Below are positions 21,811 to 32,273 of a stretch of 64,000 bases of DNA, one piece after another (within the stretch, counting starts at the first letter, position 1; the number at the start of each line of letters is the position of its first letter). Origin of the DNA: Ryuthela nishihirai (Eukaryota; Arthropoda; Arachnida; Araneae; Heptathelidae). Location of the stretch: contig JAWZYU010000028.1 in the NCBI GenBank assembly GCA_038380435.1, forward strand, positions 41,599,095-41,663,094, given 5' to 3'. Both the position numbers and the translations under genes were made by a program. The notes under the pieces were generated by a model. It was not told the DNA's origin and did no database searches. It saw nothing but the letters and a program-made list of their open reading frames with translations.

Positions 21811-22138
21811 ATACTGTTAAGCAATTTGTGCATTGAATTCTATGCGTACGTATTTATTTTGGTATAAGAAATGCACTGAATGATTTGCAAAATGTTTTAA
21901 TGTGGTGTCTTTGAAAGAATTAAACGATAATCTCTCTCAGATAATTAATTCTGTATTCTGCAATCAGATATTATTCTGAGTCTCTCTCTCCGTTGTGAAT
22001 CCTTTGCCACATATCAAGAGATTAGGACTCGTCTGAGGCTATTTCCTTGTAGCAAGCAACTCCCTTATCCGGAATGAATTCGTTCAAATGAAATGTTTAA
22101 AAATAAAGAGCATTTTCAAGAGTTTTGCATTCTTCCAG
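21811..22138. other. AT-rich spacer
   Basis: Nothing recognised. Confidence 0.4.
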
Positions 22139-22140
22139 TA

Positions 22141-22427
22141 CAGTCGCTCAAAAAATATCCGAACACTACGGTTGATTACAGAATTCAGAAAAAATATCTG
22201 GCAATGATTTTTTTAGAAATTAGTGATCTGGCAACCTGGTTGCCAGATCACTAATTTAAAAAAAAACGTGGTTGCCAGATCACTAATTTCTAGAAAAACC
22301 TGGTTGCCAGATCATTAATTTCTAAAAAACGTGGTTGCCAGATCACTAATTTCTAAAAAAATCGTTGTCAGATATTTTTTTGAATTCTGTAATCAACCGT
22401 AGTGTTCGGATATTTTTTGAGCTACTG
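22141..22427. mobile_element. Foldback MITE with an expanded centre
   Basis: CAGTCGCTCAAAAAATATCC at the left and TTTTTTGAGCTACTG at the right, with TA on both sides (22139-22140, 22428-22429). Same family as 7646-7863. The right arm is expanded by four tandem units of GGTTGCCAGATCACTAATTT, probably from replication slippage on the palindrome. Confidence 0.88.
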
Positions 22428-22504
22428 TACCAAAAACTGAAAATCAAACGGATATGAATCAAAAACAGTGTTAATTTCATTGTTTTGAGCTGTACTTTAA
22501 GGCA

Positions 22505-23207
22505 ACAATGGGCTAAATGGCCAGGTCACAAAGGCCCAAAGGGCTCAGAGAAAATTGGCAAAAGGGATCCACTAGACAGTTGGTAGGAGACAGATGGCAG
22601 CCTCCCGTCAAGGCCATTCAGTGTGTTCTTTAACGTGCACATGGTATGATTTTCCGGCACTTTATATCAAATCCAACGGATTACAGCCTTTCCAAGCCTA
22701 TTGCTGACCCCTTTCTAAACTAGGGCAGAGTGGAGTTAGCTCAGGTAAATCTCAAAGCTAGCACATTTGGGATTCGAACCTGGGAGCTGCATATTACGAG
22801 CCTGGCACACTATCAATTGAGGGCACACTATCAATTGAGTCAGTAAGTAGCACACCAGACTCGTAATTGCAGCTCCCAGATTCGAGTCCCGCCTGGTCCA
22901 GCGCTCATATTTATCTCTGCAAAACTCCCAGCCCTGAAATCGGTCAGTAGGGAACACCCATGGATCAGGAAAGGCCATCCTCCATCAGATGAGACGTTAA
23001 GCCGTGGCCCAGTGTTCTGGGGAATCCACACCCTGTGTACGTTAGAGAAACTGCTAGTTGACCTTGACTAGAGGCTACCATCTGTTCCCAACAACTGCCC
23101 AGTAGGTCCCCTTCCCAAACTTTCTCTAAGCCCTCGGGCTCCTTATGACCTGGCCATTTAACCCATTGTGTGCAAAACAAGTGCTTCTCAGGGGTAAAAC
23201 AACCCAA
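22505..23207. mobile_element. Head-to-head pair of old SINE-A copies
   Basis: A minus-strand relic at 22505-22819 and a plus-strand relic at 22820-23207 meet at their heads, where GGCACACTATCAATTGAG is repeated. Both are diverged: B box GATTCGAACC / GATTCGAGTCC, tail ACAACCCAA. Confidence 0.8.
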
Positions 23208-24021
23208 TGAGCATTTACAGAATGAGCCAAATCCCATCCCCAAAACAATATAAATATAATTTATTTCAACACTAAAAAATTGTATCAACAATACAGCGCA
23301 AAGGTAGTTTTTTCGATACCCTATATTGTAATTGAAAGTTAAAGTCGAATAGAAATTAACGAAATCTCCGTTTAAAGCCTAAAAAAAGTGAAAAAAATAT
23401 TGATCTGGTAAGAATTTTTTAGAAAATGAACTCAGCTTGTCCCGATTTAAAAATTTAATCAGGTATCTTCAACTGAGGTTTGAAACGCAAATCATTCGGA
23501 TGAAATCCACTTTAGACAACGGTTAGGCCACTCGTCCATTCAATGCCAGAGTTTCTGGCATTCTTACTTACAACAATACGATCGTGTGCTTGTGTTCAAT
23601 TACCAGTCCAGTAACTCCACGAGGCATTCCCATGAACAACATCCACGTGTAACCGCAATATTCGATTGGGAGTAGAATTGTGTACATCAAATCTGCTGCA
23701 GTTGGCATCACTTATCCGAAACGAACACGGTTTTCCACGAACAACACATTTGATACAAACCGTAACCGGATGATTAACGACAATCGTAATCTGTCTGTCA
23801 TCAGGAATCGCGAATAAATATCTCGCTCAACGCATTACGATAGAATACGAATGATTCGCTTTACAGAATTTCTCTCCATCAGGTAAGATACAATTTAGTT
23901 TCAGTTTAGGAAGTGGAAAGTATAACTGAAGCATTATATAAAGGAAGAAATGCGTTACGGCGAGTGCTCACTTACGAGAAACGATATTACAGTTACGGTT
24001 TCTACATTACTCCTGTGTAGT
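23208..24021. other. Spacer, nothing recognised
   Basis: Moderate GC at 23500-23830 but no sustained reading frame on either strand. Contains a short hairpin, CAATGCCAGAGTTTCTGGCATTC, broken across about 23540-23562. A TATATAAAGG box at about 23935 has no gene attached. Confidence 0.4.
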
Positions 24022-24029
24022 ATGTAGAC

Positions 24030-24455
24030 CAGTGTCTCGCAAACTGTGTGCCGCGAGAGATTTTCAAAGTGATACTAGATATTCGAAAGTTTTCATTTTG
24101 ACTTGACTTGTGTTATCGACGTGCTTTAATATCGAAGTGCTATCGACGTGCTTTAATACAAATCTTTAAGATTTTATCAACTGGGATCTTGTAAGTATTT
24201 ATCAAGCTTTTTCCAAATTTTGGTATTAATTTTTGATTATTTCAAGCCATAGAATGGACAAATATTTAAAACAAACACCGAGATATGAATTAAAGAACGA
24301 GAGCAAATCTTCAAGTAAAACCAGGCTGATGACGTCAACAAAGCGCAAATATAATGACGATTATATAGAGTTTGCTTTTATTCTTTTTTAGGTGTGCCGC
24401 GGGAAAAAAAATTAGATTCAGTGTGCCGCAGAGTAGAAAAGTTTGCGAGACATTG
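24030..24455. mobile_element. hAT-type MITE with perfect 8-bp TSD
   Basis: Begins CAGTGTCTCGCAAACTGTGT and ends AAAAGTTTGCGAGACATTG, so the termini are inverted repeats of about 16 bp with one mismatch. ATGTAGAC occurs at 24022-24029 and 24456-24463. An 8-bp TSD with CAGTG-like TIRs and the subterminal GTGTGCCGCG motif are known features of hAT elements (compare the Charlie group). It is 426 bp with no transposase, hence non-autonomous. Confidence 0.9.
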
Positions 24456-24584
24456 ATGTAGACATAATATTGTTCAATATGTTACACGACTAGGAAGCAC
24501 ACGATTGCCGATTGTAACGGCGGAGACGATTGAACAGCGGAGACGAAATTTCAACCAATAAATGCCGGAAGAAATGGAACTGAG

Positions 24585-25235
24585 GTTGGTTGAGCCAGTA
24601 CCACACCAGGCACGTTATTTTCAGTTCCCAGGTTAGAGTCCCACCAGTGCCAGCGTCCTCCGCTAAATTCCCACTCGGTCAGAAAGGGTTGTTGGGTTGT
24701 TTTACCTCTGAGCGGCACTTTTTTGCACACAATGGGCTAAATGGCCAGGTCACATGGACCCCGAAGGCTCAAGGAAGGTTGGGGGAGGGGACCCACTGGA
24801 ACAGCTGTTGGGAGACAGATGGTAGCCTCCCGTCAAGGCCATCCAGTGTGTTCTTTAACGTGCACAGGGTATGGCTCTCCCGCACACGGGGCCACGGCTT
24901 AACGTCCCATCCGACGGACGGCGGCCTTTCGAAGCCCATCGGTGTCCCCTACTGACCGTGGGCAGGGCGGGGAATTTTGCGGAGATAAATATCAACGCTG
25001 ATCCAGCTGGGACTTGAACCTGGGAACTGCAGATTACGAGCCTGGCGCGCTACCGACTGAGCCACCCCCGTCCCAGGTCAGAAAGGGAATACCAATATCT
25101 TGGGAAATCCACCATCCGTTGGATGGGACGTTAAACCGTGGCTCCGTGTACGGCTTAACGTTCCATCTGATCCTATGCACGTTAAAGAACACACTGGATG
25201 GCCTTGACGAGAGACTTCCATCTGTACGACATGTG
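24585..25235 (+). mobile_element. Old SINE-A split by a younger SINE-A
   Basis: Head relic (GGTTGAGCCAGTACCACACC, B box GGTTAGAGTCC) to 24688 resumes at 25076 and ends at about 25235 (CGTTAAAGAACACACTGGAT). It abuts the Tc1 element. Confidence 0.75.
24689..25075 (-). mobile_element. SINE-A, full length, 12-bp TSD
   Basis: GGTCAGAAAGGG at 24677-24688 and 25076-25087 flanks a complete copy. B box complement reads GGACTTGAACC, one change from consensus. Confidence 0.93.
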
Positions 25236-25860
25236 GTATGTTACACCGCTGAGAGCCACGCAGCTCAAGCAACGACTCCTCATACTTTAATGAGGGTATT
25301 GATGAGGTCTTCAGGGATTAATGACCTTTCCTCTATAAGTGCTGTTCTGACTTCGTGGAGTGTTCTGTGAGGGTGCTGGCGAGCTCCAATGGGTCTCCCT
25401 AGAGAATCCCATACATGCTCAATGGGATTTTGGTCAGGAGATCTGGTAGCTACTTCATTCGGCGAATATCTTCCTCTTCGAGAAAATCGTCGACCACATG
25501 AGCTCGATGTGCAGCCGTTATCGTCCATAATAATAAAATATGGACCGACGGATCCCTGGAATGGCTACACATATGGGTTCAGGAACTCATCTCTGTACTG
25601 CAAGGCAGTAACAGAACCACCCGAAAAGATGTACAGGTCTGTACGCCTGTTCATCGTGATTCCTGTCCCAACCATCACACCATGGCCACCAAAGTAGTCC
25701 CTTTCTCTGATGTTCAAGGGTCTTTTAGCGGTCCCTGGTTCTCTCTAGATGCGAATACGTCGCGAATCAGTACTTAAACTGAATCGCGATTCATCTGTGA
25801 ACATAACATGTGCATACTGGTCTGGACTCCAAGTGTGATGTTGGCGACTCCATGTTAAAC

Positions 25861-26247
25861 GGGGGGTGGGGTGGCTCAGTCGGTAGCGCGCCAGGCTCGT
25901 AATCTGTAGTTCCCTGGTTCGAGTCCCAGCTGGGTCAGCGTTGAGATTTTTCTCCGCAAAATTCCCCGCCTTGCCCACGGTCAGTAGGGGACACCGATGG
26001 GCTTGGAAAGTCCGCCGTCCGTTGGATGGGACGTTAAGCCGTGGCCCAGTGTGCAGGAGAGCCATACCCTATGCACGTTAAAGAACACGCTGGATGGCCT
26101 TGACGGGAGGCTGCCATTTGTCACCCAACAGCTGTTCCAGTGGGTCCCCTCCCCCAACCTTCTCTGAGCCTTCGGGGGTCCATGTGACCTGGCCATTTAG
26201 CCCATGGTGTGCAAAAAAGTGCCGCTCAGAGGTAAAACAACCCAACC
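25861..26247 (+). mobile_element. SINE-A in the Tc1 transposase, 10-bp TSD
   Basis: CATGTTAAAC at 25851-25860 and 26248-26257. The duplicated bases encode the same RLT(W) residues on either side of the insertion, so removing the SINE restores the transposase frame. Confidence 0.95.
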
Positions 26248-26473
26248 CATGTTAAACGAGCTCGCCGAACGGCGGGAGCTAGAGAGCCACAAATAACAAG
26301 TCTCCTGGCATAACGGCATTGCTCATAAAATTTCCTGCAAACAGTACGCCTTGAAACCCTCGTTCCTCTAGCTGCTGCAAGCTCCAAAGAGAGTTGCCTA
26401 GCGGTCATCACTCTGTTCCGTCTGGCAGTAAGACTCACATAGCGATTGTCTCCAGCAGTTGTGGCTTTGGGAC

Positions 26474-26859
26474 GGGTTGGGTTGTTTTACCTCTGAGTGG
26501 CACTTTTTTGCACACCATGGGCTAAATGGCCAGGTCATATGGACCCCGAAGGCGCAGAGAAGGTTGAGGGAGGGGACCCACTGGAACAGCTATTGGGAGG
26601 CAGATGGTAGCCTCCCGTCAAGGCCATCCAGTGTGTTCTTTAACGTGCACAGGGTATGGCTCTCCCACAAACGGGGCCACGGCTTAACGTCCCATCCGAC
26701 GGACGGCGGCGGCCTTTCCAAGCCCATCGGTGTCCCCCACTGACCATGGGCAGGGAGGGAATTTTGCGGAGATAAATTTCAACGCTGACCCAGCTGGGAC
26801 TCGAACCTGGGAACTACAGATTACGAGCCTGGCGCGCTACCGACTGAGCCACCCCGCCC
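26474..26859 (-). mobile_element. SINE-A in the Tc1 DNA-binding region
   Basis: Complete copy with a small GGC expansion (GGACGGCGGCGGCC). Flanks CTTTGGGACGG and CTCTTGGACGG look like an imperfect target duplication within the transposase GRP(R) codons. Confidence 0.88.
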
Positions 26860-27303
26860 GCTCTTGGACGGCCTTGTCCTGTTTGATTAAGAACATCTCA
26901 TGTCTGTTGGAACTATCTCCAGAGTCTTGACAGGACATTTTGTGGAACATTCAATGCCTGGAAACTTCCATCTGGTACTGACCTGCTTCCACCCTTCCAA
27001 TCGCTCACCACAGCTGAAAATCATTCATATCGCCGAAATAATCAGCTCATCGAGGTGCCACTGAAGTGAAAGTAAGAGTTGCCTAGAACAGTTACAAGTT
27101 GCAAGTAGACTCGCACGTCTTTTTAACACGTCCCTAATTTGCATATTCCGGTTCACGTGCGACAACTGTAAATGCGGTATAATTTTCCGCCTAGCATATT
27201 TTCCATGTTCGTCCATTTTCAGTGCATTCTTTTACATATATCGGCAGCTACATACATTTTCATCGATTATCCTTTAATTTTGAGCAGCAGTATACACACA
27301 AGT

Positions 27304-27895
27304 TGGGTTGGGTTGTTTTACCTCTGAGCGGCACTTTTTTGCACACCATGGGCTAAATGGCCAGGTCACATGGACCCCGAAGGCTCAGAGAAGGTTGGGG
27401 GAGGGGACCCACTGGAACAGCTGTTGGGAGACAGATGGTAATTGGGAGATCAAGGCCATCCAGCGTGTTCTTTAACGTGCACAGGGTATGGCTCTCCCGC
27501 ACACGGGGCCACGGCTTAACGTCCCATTCGACGGACGGCGTCCTTTCCAAGCCCATCGGTGTCCCCCCCCCTACTGACCGTGGGCAGGGCGGGGAATTTC
27601 GCGGGTTAGGTTGGGTTGTTTTACCTCTGAGCGGCACTTTTTTGCACACCATGGGCTAAATGGCCAGGTCACAAGGACCCCGAAGGTTCAGAGAAGGTTG
27701 GGGGAGGGGACCCACTGGAACAGCTGTTGGGAGACAGATGGTAGCCTCCCGTCAAGGCCATCCAGCGTGTTCTTTAACGTGCACAGGGTATGGCTCTCCC
27801 GCACACGGGGCCACGGCTTAACGTCCCATCCGACGGACGGCGGCCTTTCCAAGCCCATTGGTGTCCCCTACTGACCGTGGGCAGGGCTGGGAATT
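27304..27895 (-). mobile_element. SINE-A tandem dimer within one TSD
   Basis: Two head-less minus-strand units, 27304-27603 and 27604-27895, lie tail-to-5' in tandem. Both stop at the same place in the body (GGGAATTT). A single TSD, TACACACAAGT (27293-27303 and 27896-27906), encloses the pair, just outside the Tc1 terminus. The left unit has a small rearrangement (GGTAATTGGGAGATCAAGG). Confidence 0.92.
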
Positions 27896-27906
27896 TACAC
27901 ACAAGT

Positions 27907-28779
27907 ATTTCAAACAAAGTCAAATCTAGTTACAGAACCCATACAAAGCCTTCTGAACATTAGTTGCTTATGAAAGCTGCAAGAATTACTCGTGTTAGGG
28001 CGCTGGGCATAAATCTAGTCATAAGGACAAGAATAAGTCCAGAATTGGAGGACACTCACTATGAAGTTGTTAAAAGCTAACGGGAGAGCTTCCAACCTCT
28101 TCTACAATGTGTATAGGGTAAGTCTAAGTCCCTCCAATTAAGGAGTAATCTTCTGGTCTTTATTGAGAATGAACTTCAGACACAAGGGAAAACAGAAACA
28201 CTATAACACTGAGCCGTTACTTTCCATCAAAATATGGTAAATAACGTAATAACGGTTCTCCTGGCTCAGAAGAGAGTAAGATTCATCCCATTCCGATTCT
28301 GTTCGTAACTCTTATCATTAATGTCTTCCGCTATCTGTTATTTCCGCCTTCTGAACCTCTTATTCTCTCCCTCGGACGATCGTTGCGCCATCTTGTTCTT
28401 CATCTCGTGCGTTCACTCTCACGTGGTGGCTCTCGCATCGCTTCATCTCCCTGGAGGAATGGATTTAATGAAATTTCAACTCATCCATTCTGCTCGCGTC
28501 TTTTGTGGGCTGCTCCGCGCAGATGCCCAAGATAATTTCCGACGTTTAAACATTTTAATAAACGATTAATTAATTAAATAATTTACTTCGGTAGGAAGCG
28601 AAAAGAATTTGTGAAAGTTTGCTAGTACACAAGAATATGTGTGAAGATTTTACTTAAGAGTTTTTAAACAGAGAAAAGAGAAAAACTGTCGAGTTCGTTC
28701 GTTTTCGAGAATGTAATGTCTTTCGAGAATGTAATGTCTTCCAGCAGTGATTGTCATTTTCTCAGTTCATCAATTCCTT
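27907..28779. other. Spacer, nothing recognised
   Basis: An 82-codon open frame at 28321-28569 has a moderate GC content but no recognisable domain. The short direct repeat TTCGAGAATGTAATGTCTTT lies at about 28706-28745. Confidence 0.4.
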
Positions 28780-29036
28780 TTGTGTTCCCAAATGTGTTTT
28801 GCTTTCTGGTCTGTGTGTCCTCATTCGTTGTTCGGCCTCTCCTTCTTGACACTTTTTCTGCACTCAATGGGCTAAATGACCAGGTCACAAGGACTTCGAT
28901 GGCTCAGAGAAGGTTGGGGGAAGGGACCCAATGGACTACTGTTAGGAGACAGATGGTAAGTCTCCCATCAAGGTCGGGGCTGGGTGGTTCAATCGGTAGC
29001 GTGCCAGGGTCGTAATGTGCAGTTCCCAGATTCTAA
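28780..29036. repeat. 257-bp direct repeat, left copy
   Basis: Matches 29446-29702 at the same length with few substitutions. It contains unique sequence (TGTGTCCTCATTCGTTGTTC), the 3' part of an old minus-strand SINE-A and the head of an old plus-strand SINE-A. The two copies bracket a full-length SINE-A. Confidence 0.93.
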
Positions 29037-29060
29037 CTGGTTAGATTCCCAGATTCTAAC

Positions 29061-29443
29061 CAGGGGGTGGCTCAGTCGGTAGCGCGCCAGGCTCGTAATC
29101 TGTAGTTCTCAGGTTCGAGTCCCAGCTGGGTCAGCGTTGAGATTTATCTCCGCAAAAATTCCCCGCCCTGCCCACGGTCAGTAGGGGACACCGATGGGCT
29201 TGGAAAGGCCGCCGTCCGTCGGATGGGACGTTAAGCCGTTGCCCCGTGTGCGGGAGAGCCATACCCTGTGCACGTTAAAGAACACGCGGGATGACCTTGA
29301 CGGGAGATTACCATCTGTCTCCCAACAGCTGTTCCAGTGGGTCCCCTCCCCCAACCTTCTCTGAGCCTTCGGGGTCCATGTGACCTGGCCATTTAGCCCA
29401 TGGTGTGCAAAAAAATGCCGCTCAGAGGTAAAACAACCCAACC
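29061..29443 (+). mobile_element. SINE-A, full length, bracketed by 257-bp repeats
   Basis: Complete young copy, head at CAGGGGGTGGCTCAGTCGG to tail ACAACCCAACC. No short TSD is found; instead the flanks are the 257-bp direct repeats, plus 23 bp on the 5' side repeating CCCAGATTCTAAC. Confidence 0.9.
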
Positions 29444-29445
29444 TC

Positions 29446-29702
29446 TTGTGTTCCCAAATGTCTTTTACTTTCTGGTCTGTGTGTCCTCATTCGTTGTTCT
29501 GCCTCTCCTTCTTGGCACTTTTTTTGCACTCAATGGGCTAAATGACCATGTCACGAGGACTTCGATGGCTCAGAGAAGGTTGGGGGAAGGGACCCAATGG
29601 ACTACTGTTAGGAGACAGATGGTAGTCTCCCATCAAGGTCGGGGCTGGGTGGTTCAATCGGTATCGTGCCAGGGTCGTAATGTGCAGTTCCCAGATTCTA
29701 AC
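29446..29702. repeat. 257-bp direct repeat, right copy
   Basis: Same content as the left copy, but continuous with the rest of the old plus-strand SINE-A, so this is the original context. Confidence 0.93.
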
Positions 29703-30028
29703 CCCACTTGGTCCAAGGTTAAGATTTATCTCCGCGAAACTCCCCGCTCTGCCCTTGGTCAGCAGGGTGCACCGATGGGCATGCAAAGGATGCCGTACGT
29801 CGGATGGGACGTTTAACCGTGGCCCCGTGTGCGGAAGAGTCATTCCCTGTGCACGTTAAACAATATACTGAATAGCCTTGACGGGAGGTCACCATCTGTC
29901 TCCCAACAGCTGCTCCAGTGGGTTCCCTTTCCCAGCCTTCTCTGAGTCCTTGTGACTTCAGGGTCCTTGTGACTTGGCCATTTAGCCCATTTTGTGCAAA
30001 AAAACTGCCGCTCAGTAATAAAACAATC
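29641..30028 (+). mobile_element. Old SINE-A, full length
   Basis: Head GGGGCTGGGTGGTTCAATCG, degenerate B box (CAGATTCTAACCCC), body, and tail AATAAAACAA. TCAAGGTC at both ends shows insertion into the older minus-strand copy. A local duplication CCTTGTGACTT lies near 29948-29972. Confidence 0.8.
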
Positions 30029-30328
30029 AAGGTCATCCAGCGTGTCCTTTAACGTGCGCAGGGTATGATTTTCCCGCATATGGAGCCACGGTTTAACATG
30101 TATTCCGACGGACGGCGGCCTTTCCAAGCCCATTGGTGTCCGACACTGACTGAGGTCAAAGATGGGAGTTTTTTGCGGAGATAAATCTCAACTCTGTCCC
30201 CAGGTGGGGCTCGAACTTGAGAACTGCAGATTACGAGCCTGGCGCAATCGGTTGACCTAATCACACTGATAGATAGTTTTTCTCAGAGGTGATTTCAAGA
30301 TCAAGGGTTAGAGAGTTTAAAATAGCAG

Positions 30329-30717
30329 ATTGGATTGGATTGTTTTACCTCTGAGCGGCACTTTTTTGCACACCATGGACTAAATGGCCAGGCCACAAGG
30401 ACCCAGAAGGCTCAGAGAAGGTTGGGGGAGGGGACCCACTGGAACAGCTGTTGGGAGACAAATGGTAGCCTCCCGTCAAGGCCATCCAGCGTGTTCTTTA
30501 ACGTGCACAGGGTATGGCTCTTCCGCACACGGGCCCACGGCTTAGCGTCCCATCCTACGGACGGCGGCCTTTTCAAGCCCATCGGTGTCCCCTACTGACC
30601 GTGGGCAGGGCGGGGAATTTTGCGGAGATAAATCTCAACGCTGACCCAGCTGGGACTCGAACCTGGGAACTACAGATTACGAGCCTGGCGCGCTACCGAC
30701 TGAGCCACCCCCGCCCC
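30329..30717 (-). mobile_element. SINE-A, full length, 12-bp TSD
   Basis: TTAAAATAGCAG at 30317-30328 and 30718-30729. The tail reads TTGGATTGGATTG on +, a variant of the usual TTGGG repeat. Confidence 0.94.
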
Positions 30718-30729
30718 TTAAAATAGCAG

Positions 30730-31420
30730 CATAGACAAGTAAGCACGCACTCCGCCTCAGTCAGAATTTTTTTTTTTTTCTGAAAACAATTTTATACGTA
30801 GATATAGACGCGCAACCAGCTGACCTAATCTAATAATAGAATGAAAATAATAGAAATAATCTATATATCTATTTATCTATATATCTATTAGATTAAACTA
30901 TATATCTAATTAGATTAAACTCTTAAAAAACGAAATACAAAATTTCGGAAACTAGGCCAGGGGCAAAAAAGAAACAGGTAGTGTTCTTTTTTCTTCTGTT
31001 TTTTAGAAGTTTAACCATTGGCAGAGGTAAAAGTGGAAGAAGAAAGTAATATAATAGAATCTAATAGAATAATAGAATGAAAAGTTCCCAAGAGTACTCT
31101 GGTGCGTGAGTTTTCAGAACTGAAAAATAACAAGTGCAAAAATATAGAAAATACATTGGAAATTAAATGCATAAAAAATGGCAATGACGTGAATTATTTC
31201 TGCACATGAAGATAATAACATGTGCAGAAAGAATTTTTGCCCATTTAAATAATAAACATACATTGAAGTAATACCATCTAGGTTCAAAATATATGGTTAA
31301 TATTTTTTAATTGAATTTTATCACATGATAACATCAATAAAAAATGATATGAAATCTTGATAAATTACACGTATCAGGGATAACAAATTGAAATATTAAA
31401 TATCAACACATACAATAATC
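30730..31420. other. AT-rich spacer with a 99-bp repeat
   Basis: 30941-31039 is duplicated at 33392-33490 (see that entry). Around it are TATATCTAAT-type simple repeats and nothing coding. Confidence 0.5.
30941..31039 (+). repeat. 99-bp dispersed repeat, copy 1
   Basis: AATTTCGGAAACTAGGCC, a pyrimidine tract ending TTTTTTAG, AAGTTTAACCATTGGCAGAG, then GTAAAAGTGG. The partner at 33392-33490 is highly similar and equal in length. Confidence 0.85.
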
Positions 31421-31436
31421 GGGGGGGGGGGGGGGG
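31421..31436. repeat. 16-G homopolymer at an old SINE-A head
   Basis: Sixteen consecutive G residues precede AATGGCTCCATCG, the decayed A-box side of an old SINE-A; probably an expansion of the head's GGGGCGGGGG. Confidence 0.9.
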
Positions 31437-31468
31437 AATGGCTCCATCGTTAACGCACCATGCTCGTA

Positions 31469-32007
31469 CAGTCGCTCAAAAAAGTATCCAAACGCTATGG
31501 TTGATTACAGAATTCAGGAAAAATATCTGGAGCGTGTACAGCAACTGTACACGCTCCAGTTACCGTTCACAGCAAACTGGAGCGTGTGCAGTTACTGCAC
31601 ACGCTCCAGTTTGCTATGAACGGTAACTGCACACGCTCAATATTTCTGTTAGTGGGCCCACACGATCCAGGTTTTTATGAGCTCACACGATCCAATATGC
31701 TCTGAACATTAACCGCAACCGCTCCAGTTTGCTGTGAACGGTAACTGCACACGCTCCATATTCATTGCATTATATATTCATACGCATTATATATATTAAA
31801 AAAAAGTATCCGAACACTATGGTTGATTACAGAATTCAGAAAAAAATATCTGGTACCGATTTTTTTTAGAATTTAGTGATCTGGCAACCTTCGTGTCACG
31901 TGACACGAAGGTTGCCAGATCACTAATTTCTAAAAAAAATTGTTGCCAGATATTTTTTCTGAATTCTGTAATCAACCGTAGGGTTCGGATACTTTTTTGA
32001 CCGACTG
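31469..32007. mobile_element. Composite foldback MITE
   Basis: CAGTCGCTCAAAAAAGTATC at the left, TTTTTTGACCGACTG at the right, TA at 31467-31468 and 32008-32009. Internal hairpins as at 7343-7863, with extra repeats of CACACGATCCA and a CATTATATAT spacer before the second palindrome. Confidence 0.9.
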
Positions 32008-32273
32008 TAATCTGCAGTTTCCCTTGGTCTCGAGTCCCACCTGGGTCAGCGCCCAGATTTATATCCTCAAAACTCCCTGCCCACGGTCAGTAAGGGACAC
32101 CAATGGGCTTGGAAAGGCCATCGTCCGTCGGATGGGATGTTAAGCCGTGACTCAGTGTGCGGGAGATCTGTACCCTATGCAAGTTAAAGAACACGCTAGA
32201 TGGCCTTGGTGGGAGGCTACCATCCGTCTCCCAATATCTCACCAGTGGATTCGGTCTCCCAACCCTCTTTGAG

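Larger units (their letters stand above)
25280..27000 (-). pseudogene. Tc1-like transposase pseudogene (DD34E)
   Basis: Transposases of this family bind the element's terminal repeats and catalyse excision and integration at TA. Reading minus: a helix-turn-helix part with stops at 26860-27000 (VLSRLWR, GQGRPRA), a second DNA-binding part at 26260-26480 (RNRVMTARQLSLELAAARGT, VSRRTVCRKF), then the catalytic domain at 25280-25860. FTDESRF holds the first Asp, MDDNG the second, and SPDQNPIEHVWDSLGR the Glu, 34 residues after the second Asp. Two SINE-A insertions (25861-26247, 26474-26859) split it, and two in-frame TAG codons (near 25748 and 25567) add to the damage. It ends LINTLIKV at 25280. 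Family identity is certain; it is not functional. Confidence 0.92.
25240..27290 (-). mobile_element. Tc1-like DNA transposon, inactivated
   Basis: The right end carries a terminus reading, on the minus strand, CTGCTGCTCAAAATTAAAGG, next to TA (27291-27292), as in Tc1-like elements. The minus-strand transposase gene follows leftward to about 25280. The left terminal repeat is not recognisable; an old SINE-A abuts there. Two SINE-A copies interrupt the gene. The element was cut-and-paste type but is now dead. Confidence 0.88.
28850..30256 (-). mobile_element. Old SINE-A, split by SINE-A and a duplication
   Basis: Tail part (CACTTTTTCTGCACTCAATG) at about 28850-28973, duplicated at 29517-29640, continues at 30029-30256 (GGTCATCCAGCGTGTCCTTT onward to the head). 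It is interrupted by the old plus-strand SINE-A flanked by TCAAGGTC. Confidence 0.7.

Noticed and set aside
23540..23562. Rho-independent terminator-like hairpin
   Set aside because: Eukaryotic spacer without an adjacent gene; short palindromes of this size are expected by chance.
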